NCBI GenBank assembly: GCA_964598995.1
Contig: CAZRDR010000021.1
Location: forward strand, 1-64,000
Direction of reading: 5' to 3'
Length of the DNA: 64,000 nucleotides
Source: JACROF01 sp964598995
GTDB lineage: Bacteria; Patescibacteriota; Microgenomatia; Levybacterales; UBA12049
Shown: positions 35,044 to 43,816 of the stretch, piece by piece
Layout: the number at the start of each line of letters is the position of its first letter
Numbering within the stretch: position 1 is the stretch's first letter
Position numbers and translations under genes: made by a program
Notes under the pieces: generated by a model
The model's database searches: none
Seen by the model: the letters and a program-made list of their open reading frames with translations, nothing else
Told to the model about the DNA's origin: nothing

Positions 35044-35520
35044 ATGAATAACCTTACCGAAAAAGCGAAAGACATTATTCAAAATATCCTCTATATTACA
35101 ATTGCTACTTCTTCAACAGATGGACAACCTTGGAATACTCCAGTGTATGCAGCTTATGATGACGAGTTCAACTTCTATTGGGCATCTGACAAAAATGGAA
35201 AACATTCAAAGAATATTGCAGAGAATAATAAAATTTTTATTGTAATTTATGATTCAAATGCACCTCTAGGTACGGGTGAAGGTGTCTACATCCTCGCCAA
35301 AGCACATAGTCTTTCACAAGAAGATGAAATCAAAAAGGGTCTTGAATTATTAGACACAAGGGCAGGAAATGCTCCTGTCAGCAAACCCAATGAATTCCTT
35401 GAAGTTTATCCACGACGAATATATAAAGCTATTCCTGAGAAAATATGGCTTAACGGCGATGGAGAAGTAGATGGAAATTATATCGATATACGAATGGCTG
35501 TGGACTTACTTCATAAATAA
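35044..35520 (+). CDS. Pyridoxamine 5'-phosphate oxidase-like flavin protein
   Basis: 158 residues with the split-barrel fold pattern. YITIATSSTDGQPWNTPVYAAYDDEFNFYW (about 17-46) fits the N-terminal half of FMN-binding PNPOx-like proteins, followed by SKNIAENNKIFIVIYD. Many family members bind flavin or F420 and act as reductases; the true PdxH active-site pattern is not visible. It is a single-gene unit between tsaD and the RmuC gene. Confidence 0.8.
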   Translation: MNNLTEKAKDIIQNILYITIATSSTDGQPWNTPVYAAYDDEFNFYWASDKNGKHSKNIAENNKIFIVIYDSNAPLGTGEGVYILAKAHSLSQEDEIKKGLELLDTRAGNAPVSKPNEFLEVYPRRIYKAIPEKIWLNGDGEVDGNYIDIRMAVDLLHK

Positions 35521-35556
35521 GCATCTTGCCTCGGTGTGATACAATACCTCTCAACT

Positions 35557-36597
35557 ATGGAAAACCTGCTCATTCTCCTTATCGTTATCATCCTCGGCTT
35601 TGGCATAATTATTTATATCCTCAACCGCAAGCTCTCCGCTCTCTCAAAAAACTCTGCCGACAGCACGATGCTCGAGTGGCTCAAATCCATGCAGACCTCA
35701 CTTGAGTCGACGAACAAGACGCTCAATTCTGCGATGCAGCACAATTCATCTGAGATGGTACGAACGCTCCAGGAAAATTCCAAACAACTTAACGAACGAC
35801 TCGATAAAGCTGCAGCAGTTATTCGTGATGTCGGAGTTGAAGTCGGACATATGAGTGAAATCGGACGCTCGATGAAAGAATTACAGGAATTCCTCAAAAG
35901 TCCAAAAATGCGCGGAAATATCGGTGAGGAAATCTTAAAAGATCTCATCGCTCAACTCTTCCCTAAGAATAGTTTTCACCTCCAGTACCAATTTAAATCA
36001 GGTGAAAAAGTCGATGCGGCTATTAAGACTGATGCAGGTATCCTGCCAATTGATAGTAAATTCCCGATGGAAAATTATCAGAAGATGATCAAATCAGAAG
36101 ACGTGAAAGAAAAAGAAGATTACCAAAAAGAATTTACCAGAGACGTGAAAAAGCATATCGATACGATTGCTAAAAAATACATTTTGCCTGATGAAGGCAC
36201 GATGGATTTTGCCCTCATGTATGTCCCGAGCGAATCAGTCTTTTATGAGTTATGTAATATGTCAGAACTCATGACGTATGCACGTAAAGAACGTGTCTAT
36301 ATAGTGAGTCCCTCAACACTTTATGTACATTTACAAACTATCCTCCTCTCATTTGAAGGCAAAAAAATTGAGTCTCGTTCTAAAGAAGTCTTTAGATTAC
36401 TTCGCGCAATTCAAATAGAGTACGATAAAGTTAATGAAAATATGGGAGTACTTGGTAAGCATTTGGGTAATGCGTCAGCACAATTCGCTAATGTTACGAC
36501 AGGTTTTAATCAAATAGGTAACAAATTAGCAGCGACGAAGAATCTCGAGGAGCAAGTAGTAGAAGATATCGAACAAACATCTCTCCTCAATAATTAA
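35557..36597 (+). CDS. rmuC: RmuC family DNA-recombination protein
   Basis: About 346 residues from the ATG at 35557: an N-terminal membrane helix (about 3-20), a coiled coil (about 20-95), and the RmuC nuclease-like domain (about 100-300) with PKMRGNIGEEIL, GEKVDAAIKT and PIDSKFPMENY, which fit a restriction-endonuclease-type core. RmuC limits inversions and other rearrangements. A GTG at 35536 would give a longer protein, but a -10 box TACAAT (35540-35545) lies between them. The stop shares bases with that of the convergent reductase gene. Confidence 0.9.
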   Translation: MENLLILLIVIILGFGIIIYILNRKLSALSKNSADSTMLEWLKSMQTSLESTNKTLNSAMQHNSSEMVRTLQENSKQLNERLDKAAAVIRDVGVEVGHMSEIGRSMKELQEFLKSPKMRGNIGEEILKDLIAQLFPKNSFHLQYQFKSGEKVDAAIKTDAGILPIDSKFPMENYQKMIKSEDVKEKEDYQKEFTRDVKKHIDTIAKKYILPDEGTMDFALMYVPSESVFYELCNMSELMTYARKERVYIVSPSTLYVHLQTILLSFEGKKIESRSKEVFRLLRAIQIEYDKVNENMGVLGKHLGNASAQFANVTTGFNQIGNKLAATKNLEEQVVEDIEQTSLLNN

Positions 36598-37298
36598 TAT
36601 CCTGTAAACTGCTCTTTCTTTAATTGTTCTTTAGCTACTCCCATCTCTTCTAACATTTCAGCAATTGTTTCAACACCGCTTGTCGGTCCGCTGATGTAAT
36701 AGAGTGGCTCCTCAATTTTGTTAACTTGCTTGTTAATAATTTTTTCGGTTAGTCTGCCGTGGATAGATGTTGTTAGATAATTAATCGAGATTTTGTTACT
36801 CACAGGTGCCTTTAATTCATCATAAAAAACTTCATCTTCTTTCGTTCTAAAAAATGAGAGAAGTGTAATAGCTGAAGGATAATCTTTCGCAGATAGCAAG
36901 ATACTGCGGAATGGTGTTATGCCAATACCTAACGAGATGAAAACCAATTCATGTTTTTTATCACTCGGCAAAACGAAATTACCAAGTGGTCCCCAAAAAT
37001 TAACCTCCTCACCTTTGTCTAAACTCATTAACTTTTTTTTAAAGGGACTGGGGTATGAATCTATTTTTAGCGTGAACATTAGTATATTCTTTTCATGAGG
37101 TGATGAAGATATAGACAGGAGACGACTTCTGCCGCGCATATCGTGCTCGCTAAATTCTAATAATACCCGCATGTACTGACCTGCCTGGAAGGCAAATGTA
37201 TCATTCTGAGATCTATCAAAATAAAATGAATAGACGTTGTGAGTAAGTTGCTCTTTCTTAAGAAATGGCAGAGTGAATTCTACCTGAGGCATTAGCAT
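36594..37298 (-). CDS. Ferredoxin-NADP reductase-like FAD oxidoreductase
   Basis: 234 residues. The FAD domain has the RLLSISSSP version of the RxYSxxS motif (about 61-69). The NAD(P) domain has ISLGIGITPFRSIL (about 122-135) and YYISGPTSGVETIAEML (about 201-217). There is no 2Fe-2S domain. It would pass electrons between NAD(P)H and an unknown partner. It is divergent from the helicase gene; -10 TATGAT (37305-37310) is 6 bases from the ATG. The stop overlaps that of RmuC in a shared TTAA. Confidence 0.85.
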   Translation of the reverse strand: MLMPQVEFTLPFLKKEQLTHNVYSFYFDRSQNDTFAFQAGQYMRVLLEFSEHDMRGRSRLLSISSSPHEKNILMFTLKIDSYPSPFKKKLMSLDKGEEVNFWGPLGNFVLPSDKKHELVFISLGIGITPFRSILLSAKDYPSAITLLSFFRTKEDEVFYDELKAPVSNKISINYLTTSIHGRLTEKIINKQVNKIEEPLYYISGPTSGVETIAEMLEEMGVAKEQLKKEQFTGY

Positions 37299-37346
37299 GC
37301 AAGGATCATAACAAATTCATAAGCCCTTGTGCTAGAATAGTCTCCC
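37299..37346. promoter_or_regulatory. Divergent leaderless promoters (reductase and helicase-nuclease)
   Basis: Minus strand: -10 TATGAT (37305-37310), 6 bases before the reductase ATG. Plus strand: an extended -10 TGC-TAGAAT (37333-37338), 8 bases before the helicase ATG. No good -35 is visible for either. Confidence 0.45.
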
Positions 37347-40256
37347 ATGCCCGATACATCAAATCTCAATCCAGAACAATTAGCAGCCGTTACTCATGGC
37401 GAAGGTCCTCTTTTAATTATCGCTGGTGCTGGAACTGGTAAGACAACAGTTGTTACCAAAAGAGTTGAGCACTTAATCCTTGAGAAAAAAATAGATCCAA
37501 GTAACATCCTCGCGCTCACCTTCACTGAAAAAGCAGCCAGTGAGATGGAGACGAGAGTTGATGAGATTCTTCCATATGGCTATAGCTCGCTTTGGATCGA
37601 GACATTCCATGCTTTTTGTGACCGTATACTGCGGAGTGAGGCCATCCATGTTGGTTTGACACCAAATTATGAACTGATGACTGAGACCGAAGCGCTGATG
37701 TTCATGCGTAAGCATCTTTTCTCTTTCGACCTCAACTACTTTAGACCAATGGGTAATCCGATGAAATTCCTTCAAGGAATGCTCAATCATTTTAGTCGCC
37801 TTAAAGATGACGATATTACACCGAGTCAGTACTTAGATTATGCCGAAAGACTAAAAGACAAAGACGTCGAGGATGAAGAAAAAATTAAGACCATAGAACT
37901 CGCCAAAGCCTTTAAGGTTTATGAGGAGCTAAAAGCAAAAGAAGGTGTCATGGATTTCTCAGATCTTATTAGTAACGTCCTCCATCTCTTCAGATCTCGA
38001 AAAAATATCTTAAAAAAATACCAAGAACAATTTAAATATATTTTAGTTGATGAGTTCCAGGACACTAACTATGCCCAAAATGAAATGGCGATCTTACTCG
38101 CGGGGAACACTCAGAACATCACCGTCGTTGGCGATGATGATCAGAGTATCTATCGTTGGCGTGGTGCAGCCCTTGCTAATATGCTGCAATTTCGCAATCA
38201 CTTCCCCAAAGCCAAAATCGTAACGCTTAATAAAAATTATCGTTCAACCCAAGTCATCTTAGATAGTGCACATCGTATGATCCAGAACAATAACCCTGAT
38301 CGCTTAGAGGCGAAGGAAGGGATTGATAAAAAACTCATCGCAAGTCGAACCGAAAAAGGTGAAGAAATTAAATTTCTCTTTGCTGATAATGCAGAGGATG
38401 AAGCGGAATTAGTTGCGAAAGCCATTAAGGATGAAATGAAGAAAAATAAACGATCTTTTAATGATTTTGCGATATTAGTTCGTGCCAATGATCATGCACT
38501 TCCATTCCAAAAAGTCTTAGAGCGCCAAAAAATTCCGTCACAATTTTTAGGACCAAGTCATCTTTTTGAGCAAGAGGAAATTAAAGATCTTATCGCATAC
38601 CTTAAAGTCTTAGCTAACTTTGATGACAATGCATCTTTCTACCGGGTTATCACGATGCCGATTTTTGATATAGCAGCGCGTGATGTCGCAACAGTTCTTA
38701 ATTTCGTTAAGAAAAATAACTGTACCATCTTTGAAGCGATCGAGCAGATCGAAAGTGTTACCGTAACTGATGAAGGTAAAGCGAAGTTCCAACATATTGA
38801 GGAAATGATCAAAAAACATCTGAAAGTGATCTCAACAGAAGCCGCAGGACAGATACTTTACTATTTCTTCGAAGACTCAGGGCTGTTGGGTTATTATTTA
38901 GACCCCAAGACAGTCCGTACTGAAAGAGAAGCACAAAATGTCTCCAAGTTTTTTAATAAACTCCAGACATTCGCCTCTAATAGAGAGGATGCTTCAGTCT
39001 TTGCCGTTGTTGATTGGATCGAACTCTCCATGGAGTTAGGCGAAAGTCCAATGGCAGCTGAAGTTGATTGGTCACAAGAAGATGCAGTTAACATCCTCAC
39101 CGTCCACTCAAGTAAAGGCCTCGAGTTCCCAGTCGTCTTCGTCGTTAATCTCGTGACACAGCGCTTCCCAAGTCGAGACCGAAAAGAACAAATCCCAGTC
39201 CCTGGGGATATCATCCGTGAAGAATTACCAACAGGAGATGAAAATCTTCAAGAAGAACGACGACTTTTCTATGTCGCAATGACACGCGCTCGCGATAACT
39301 TATATTTGTCAGCTGCACGATTTTATGGTGAAGGTCGCCGTGAACGAAAACTATCACCATTCATTGCCGAAGCACTTGGTAGTGAGGTCATCGAGAAAAT
39401 TGTTAAGAACAAACAAGCTGTCCAAAACACCCAACAGTTGACGCTACTAGACTTTTTTAATACCAATCATGTTGAGGATAAGAAGGAAGAAGAAATTCCC
39501 CAGCCGACTATTCCTCCACTCACCTATCTTTCCTATTCTCAACTGCAAACATTTGAGAGTTGCCCACTTCACTATAAACTCCGCTATATCCTCAATGTGC
39601 CTACTAGCCCCAGTCCGGCACTCAGTTATGGCGTCAGTGTACATAGTGCTCTACGTGATTTTATGATATCACTTAAAAGTGATAGATCTACAAAAGCTGA
39701 AAGTATGCATGACTTCTTAGAAAAAAATTGGGTCAAGCAAGGTTATGTCAGTAAAAGCCATGAGCAAAAAGCATTTGACCAAGCCGACAAAATGCTTAAG
39801 TCCTTTGCCGAGAATGCCATAGTCGTTCCCCCCCAGACACTCGCTATAGAGTTGCCATTTAATTTTTGGCTGAACAAAATAAAAATTGGTGGACGCATCG
39901 ACCGTATCGATACACTTTCTGATGGCCGCATAGAAATTATCGATTACAAAACAGGCGCTAACGTTCCTGATGAGAAAAAGCTCAAAGAGGATTTCCAGTT
40001 AACGTTCTATGCACTCGCTGCGACCAATGTTCGTAATGAAATCTTTACCAAATCCTGTGATGAGATCGTCCTAACACTTTACTACTTGGAAGCGAATAAA
40101 AAACTCTCAACAGTGAGGACTAAGGAAGAACTAGAAATCGCCAAAGAAAAGATAATTAAAAAAGCTGAAGAAATTCAGTACAGTGACTTTAAGTGTAGTG
40201 GTGCTATTTTCTGTCGGAAATGTGAATATAAAATGGTCTGCCGCATCCCCAATTGA
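37347..40256 (+). CDS. UvrD/PcrA-type helicase fused to a RecB-like nuclease with Fe-S cysteines
   Basis: 969 residues. A superfamily 1A helicase: Q motif NLNPEQLAAV, Walker A GAGTGKTT (27-34), Walker B LVDEFQDTN (about 233-241), motif III GDDDQSIYRWRGA (about 263-275), and motifs V/VI (VHSSKGLEFPVVFV and VAMTRARDNL). The C-terminus (about 725-969) is a PD-(D/E)XK nuclease: GRIDRID...IEIIDYKTG (about 850-871) supplies catalytic Asp and Lys. One Cys in FESCP (about 736) plus three in FCRKCEYKMVC (near the C-terminus) match the iron-sulfur staple of AddB/AdnB-type nucleases. Inference: a single-chain DNA end-processing helicase-nuclease. The RNase P RNA promoter begins within its stop region. 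Confidence 0.93.
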   Translation: MPDTSNLNPEQLAAVTHGEGPLLIIAGAGTGKTTVVTKRVEHLILEKKIDPSNILALTFTEKAASEMETRVDEILPYGYSSLWIETFHAFCDRILRSEAIHVGLTPNYELMTETEALMFMRKHLFSFDLNYFRPMGNPMKFLQGMLNHFSRLKDDDITPSQYLDYAERLKDKDVEDEEKIKTIELAKAFKVYEELKAKEGVMDFSDLISNVLHLFRSRKNILKKYQEQFKYILVDEFQDTNYAQNEMAILLAGNTQNITVVGDDDQSIYRWRGAALANMLQFRNHFPKAKIVTLNKNYRSTQVILDSAHRMIQNNNPDRLEAKEGIDKKLIASRTEKGEEIKFLFADNAEDEAELVAKAIKDEMKKNKRSFNDFAILVRANDHALPFQKVLERQKIPSQFLGPSHLFEQEEIKDLIAYLKVLANFDDNASFYRVITMPIFDIAARDVATVLNFVKKNNCTIFEAIEQIESVTVTDEGKAKFQHIEEMIKKHLKVISTEAAGQILYYFFEDSGLLGYYLDPKTVRTEREAQNVSKFFNKLQTFASNREDASVFAVVDWIELSMELGESPMAAEVDWSQEDAVNILTVHSSKGLEFPVVFVVNLVTQRFPSRDRKEQIPVPGDIIREELPTGDENLQEERRLFYVAMTRARDNLYLSAARFYGEGRRERKLSPFIAEALGSEVIEKIVKNKQAVQNTQQLTLLDFFNTNHVEDKKEEEIPQPTIPPLTYLSYSQLQTFESCPLHYKLRYILNVPTSPSPALSYGVSVHSALRDFMISLKSDRSTKAESMHDFLEKNWVKQGYVSKSHEQKAFDQADKMLKSFAENAIVVPPQTLAIELPFNFWLNKIKIGGRIDRIDTLSDGRIEIIDYKTGANVPDEKKLKEDFQLTFYALAATNVRNEIFTKSCDEIVLTLYYLEANKKLSTVRTKEELEIAKEKIIKKAEEIQYSDFKCSGAIFCRKCEYKMVCRIPN

Positions 40257-40281
40257 TCTTATAGTAATATAGTGGTATAAT
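40253..40281 (+). promoter_or_regulatory. Promoter of RNase P RNA
   Basis: -35 TTGATC (40253-40258, overlapping the stop of the helicase gene), a 17-bp spacer and a perfect -10 TATAAT (40276-40281). The start is predicted at about 40288, where the P1 helix begins. Confidence 0.8.
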
Positions 40282-40287
40282 ACTGAT

Positions 40288-40646
40288 ATCCCAGGAAGAA
40301 GGACCACTACGGTAGGTCGCAAGACTTGTCGAGGAAAGTCCAGACAGCGCCTATACATGGGATGGAGCGTAAGCTCTGACTAGTAATAGCTAGTGATGAT
40401 AGATCTTCCCCACATATGGTCTATCAGACGGATCCTGAATTGACAGGATTTGAGAGCAACAGAGACGAGTGGGTGTGAAACGGGCAATCCTCCCAGCTGC
40501 AACTTCCGAGAACTGCGTTACTACTTGTATAGAGGAGCAGTAAAGTTCGAAGGCATTCCGCCTAAAGCGGAACGACGTGGTAGAAAGCATCACGACGAGA
40601 GAGATTGTGGTCTAAAACAGAATCTGGCTTACTACCTTCCTGGGAT
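40288..40646 (+). ncRNA. rnpB: RNase P RNA, bacterial type A-like
   Basis: The ribozyme that cuts the 5' leader off pre-tRNAs. The ends pair as an 11-bp P1 helix (ATCCCAGGAAG with CTTCCTGGGAT). The conserved core is visible: GAGGAAAGTCC near the 5' end, GTGAAACGGGCAATCC in the middle, and ACAGAATCTGGCTTAC before the 3' end. About 359 nt, a normal length. It has its own promoter, and the convergent permease gene ends 5 bases beyond it. Confidence 0.95.
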
Positions 40647-40650
40647 ACAA

Positions 40651-41433
40651 TTAACTACTAGCGCTGCTATACCGCTTCAACGCCCCTCTCCACGCGTAAA
40701 GACTTAACGCTAAAAGCCCTATACTAAAGCCAAAGGCTATCATGACTCCAGATGGTGTAAGTATTCCTAAAATCGCGTGAGTTGGTAATGTAATCATCGC
40801 GGCAACTGGAAGAATAAAAGTAAAGACGAGAGTTAGCGGTTTGGGATAAATCTGTAAAGGCAGTCTGCCTAACTGGGTTAATTCACGAAACATCCAGATG
40901 GCATTATCGACTTCAGTTGTGACGATGCCTAATGCTAATACCAAAATATGCATGGACATCGCTGTCACTAACCCATTAATAACCATCAAAATATAAAGAA
41001 TAATCTCTCCAAGTGTTATATGTCCTATGTGCGAAATGACATAACCGATAAATATCCCTAAAGGCACCAATGTAATTAGATCTAAGATATCACTCCCCCC
41101 GAAAAGAGAACGAAGTAAAGGAGATAATGGTTTGGTCAGAACCATATCAAAATTACCTGAGACGATATAACTTCTAAAACGATATACATCCCGCCATAAA
41201 AACTGCGAAATAATATCGATAAGATTAAAGGTAAGGAAAAACATCATTACCTGCCACAGACTAAATCCCGCAATTAATTTCGTTCTAGAAATAAGAAGAT
41301 ACAGAAAGACAATAAAGAATATAAAACGAATTATTTTCCCTAGCGTAAATAAGACGACGCCAAGTCGAGAAGCAAAAGCGATCTGTGTTAGCTGGGTGGT
41401 TACTTTGAACCAAAGATAAAGATATTTTTTCAT
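40651..41433 (-). CDS. ABC-2 family permease (fourth of four)
   Basis: 260 residues with about six membrane helices. FRSYIVSGNFDMVLTKPLSPLLRSLFGG (about 88-115) resembles the cytoplasmic loop (G-x-D-x-x-L-x-KP) of the uncharacterised COG3694/COG4587 exporters. Its start overlaps the third permease gene by 4 bases (ATGA). It would form a transmembrane half of an exporter driven by the ATPase at 43817-44806. Substrate unknown. Confidence 0.85.
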   Translation of the reverse strand: MKKYLYLWFKVTTQLTQIAFASRLGVVLFTLGKIIRFIFFIVFLYLLISRTKLIAGFSLWQVMMFFLTFNLIDIISQFLWRDVYRFRSYIVSGNFDMVLTKPLSPLLRSLFGGSDILDLITLVPLGIFIGYVISHIGHITLGEIILYILMVINGLVTAMSMHILVLALGIVTTEVDNAIWMFRELTQLGRLPLQIYPKPLTLVFTFILPVAAMITLPTHAILGILTPSGVMIAFGFSIGLLALSLYAWRGALKRYSSASS

Positions 41434-42224
41434 ATGCCTTGAGCCGTGTATTCTTTAAGACCTCTCGCCCATACCTGCTTTACGAGTAAATACATAAGAC
41501 CTATCCAAATCACTAAAATAGCAAAGCCTCGCATCGTATCACTCGCACTCACCTCACCAAGATATAATTTCGTTGGGAAATAAATGAGGTAGGAAAAAGG
41601 CAAATATTGCAGAATTGTATAGAGTGATTTAGGTAAAATATCAAGCGGTAACAGACTCCCAGCGAGAAAGCCTACGGTTTGGTAAAAAATAAAACGCGGA
41701 CCCCACGTCTCATTACTCCAAAAACCGATAAAACTAATCGCAACGCTTATAAAAAAATACAGAATAATTCCTAAGATGAGACTAAACAAACATAAAGTAA
41801 TAGAAAGGATATTCGTCTGGATCATAAATGGCGGATGGAAGATGAGGAAAAATAGTAATAGTTCAGAGATTGAGAAAATAATATTCATGACTTTATCACC
41901 AATGTCCCGCGCAAAGTAATAAGATAGATAAGACAATGGGCGAAGGAGAAATGTCGTCAATCCCCCTTCGTTGATCTCACTTGCGATATTTGTCGTCCGA
42001 GTTGAGAAGACTACATCTGATACGAAAGCAGAAATAAGAACATACGTTATCAGTGAGATTTGTGAATATGATGCAAAACTTCCAGTTCTACCAGACACAT
42101 AAAACCAAAGAAAATAAAGCGAGAGTAACTGGAGAACTTCCCGTAACCTGTAGACGATAAAACTTGTTCTATACGTTAACGTCTCGATCCAGGTATTTTT
42201 AGCAACTATCCAATACTTTTCCAT
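41430..42224 (-). CDS. ABC-2 family permease (third of four)
   Basis: About 264 residues from the ATG at 42224 (MEKYW), which follows the previous stop after one base. An upstream in-frame ATG at 42260 would overlap that gene by 35 bases. Six membrane helices. The EINEGGLTTFLLRPLSYLSYYFARD loop (about 83-107) and a C-terminal VWARGLKEYTAQG match the first permease of the cluster. Probably pairs with the fourth permease. Confidence 0.85.
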   Translation of the reverse strand: MEKYWIVAKNTWIETLTYRTSFIVYRLREVLQLLSLYFLWFYVSGRTGSFASYSQISLITYVLISAFVSDVVFSTRTTNIASEINEGGLTTFLLRPLSYLSYYFARDIGDKVMNIIFSISELLLFFLIFHPPFMIQTNILSITLCLFSLILGIILYFFISVAISFIGFWSNETWGPRFIFYQTVGFLAGSLLPLDILPKSLYTILQYLPFSYLIYFPTKLYLGEVSASDTMRGFAILVIWIGLMYLLVKQVWARGLKEYTAQGI

Positions 42225-42225
42225 C

Positions 42226-43014
42226 TTAACTGCTAGCACTCGTATATGATCGTAAAGCAAATTTCCAGTAAAGCCTCGTGAGGATTAAGCAGACCACTGC
42301 AAAGCTAAAAAAGAATAAACCATTTAATAATGAAAGCTTGCCTAAAAATCCGTCAAGCGGTGTCACTCCGAGAATTGTCATAGAAAAAACAACTAAAAAG
42401 ACGATAAAGCCTAATTCCTGATAAATCTGTGGTGGATACCTCGTCACACTATTTAAGTTATAGAGAATCTCAGGCAGATTAGTCAGTCGTGTAAACCAAA
42501 TAGACAGGACACAGACAACAAACCAAATACTGTAAAGAATAAACAATCCAATCAGCATTAACGGTATACTCATGATCACGTTAATAAGGCTGATATGAAT
42601 ATCAAAAGTAACACTGACATACCATAAAAAAACCAGCGCTATTAAAATTCGTGACAGGCTAATGATGCGGATGAACCAGACACTAACTAATACCTGTGAA
42701 TCAATTGGTTTGAGGAGGTAGGTATCGAGTTTTCCTTGTTGGACATAGAGTGGGAATCGTTCTAAGTTACTTGAAAAAAGAGCATGAAAAATAGCGATAA
42801 TAAATTGATTCACGATGGTAAGCAAAAGTATCTCTGCACGACTCCACCCCAAGACAGTATTTACTCGCGAAGTAATTAGGAGCGTAGAAAAAATTGAAAA
42901 GATTCCCCAGATAGTTCCCGATATTAAAAAATTAATAAAGTTTGCTCGATACGCAGTTATCTGAGAAAAATTAATAATTAATAATCTTTTGTAGACATTG
43001 AGATAATGTTTCAT
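42226..43014 (-). CDS. ABC-2 family permease (second of four)
   Basis: 262 residues with about six membrane helices. The loop FPLYVQQGKLDTYLLKPIDSQVLVS (about 86-110) is the COG3694-type motif. The C-terminus ends FALRSYTSASS, very like the fourth permease (ALKRYSSASS), which supports an origin by duplication of a two-gene unit. It starts one base after the frameshifted first permease. Confidence 0.85.
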   Translation of the reverse strand: MKHYLNVYKRLLIINFSQITAYRANFINFLISGTIWGIFSIFSTLLITSRVNTVLGWSRAEILLLTIVNQFIIAIFHALFSSNLERFPLYVQQGKLDTYLLKPIDSQVLVSVWFIRIISLSRILIALVFLWYVSVTFDIHISLINVIMSIPLMLIGLFILYSIWFVVCVLSIWFTRLTNLPEILYNLNSVTRYPPQIYQELGFIVFLVVFSMTILGVTPLDGFLGKLSLLNGLFFFSFAVVCLILTRLYWKFALRSYTSASS

Positions 43015-43015
43015 C

Positions 43016-43811
43016 TTATTGACCTACGCCAGTATACCCAGCAACTCCTCTCTTCCAAAGAACGTTATAAATAAATCCAAGTACGAGTATCCAAAGGATT
43101 TGTAACATAAGATACATAAACGCCGTCGGGAAATTATATTTCCCTTCCAAAATTGTTAACGGGTAATACACCATATACGCGAACGGTAATAATTTACTGA
43201 CGATCTGCAAACTCTGGAAAAAACTCAAGCGGCATAATAAATCCTGCCAAGACGAGTAGTATGATATCTGAAATATTTTGGATACCACGAAAATCTGTAA
43301 ACCAAAATGCACTAATTCCTAAAAGCATTTTAAAAAGGAATGAAATACAAAAACCACACAGTAATGAGATAATAGCGAGGATAAAAATCAATGGATCGCT
43401 GGTTATAGAAAAGAATGAACCAAAAAATCTCGTTAATACAATGACGACCAAAACGCTAAATACCCCTTGAAGTAATCGCCAACTGATCTCTCCTACAAAG
43501 TGATTCCAAAAGTAGGAAAATGGGCGCATCAGATACGTACTCAACTGCCCTTCCTGAATATCTCGCACCGCGACATCTTCCTCACTATGAGCGATAAGAA
43601 ACGAACCCGCAATAACGAGTAAGAAATAATACGATGTTACCGATGGGAGTGACCACCCAACGATAGTGTGATTACTACTCCCGTAGACTGCAATCCAATA
43701 AGCAAGACTTATTAACGGACCAATGATTGCTAAAAGTAACCAGACAAATGATCGGCCACGGTTCTCAAATGCATCTTGAAAGTGGAGGAGAAATATTCGG
43801 AAGTAGCGCAT
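43016..43811 (-). pseudogene. ABC-2 family permease (first of four), split by a +1 frameshift
   Basis: Two overlapping frames together make one permease of about 262 residues. Frame one (43811 to about 43205) has the start, four to five helices and the loop DIQEGQLSTYLMRPFSYFWNHFVGE, then stops after MPLEFFPEFADRQ. The other frame continues with SLQIVSKLLPFAYMVYYPL and ends WKRGVAGYTGVGQ, matching the end of the third permease. The shift lies at or near a run of six T on the minus strand (about 43210-43217); removing one T joins the frames. It may be a sequencing or assembly error, a recent mutation, or slippage during transcription. Confidence 0.75.
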
Positions 43812-43816
43812 AGATG

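Noticed and set aside
43205..43220. Programmed -1 ribosomal frameshift in the permease gene
   Set aside because: The required shift is +1, not -1, and the gene family is not known for programmed shifting.
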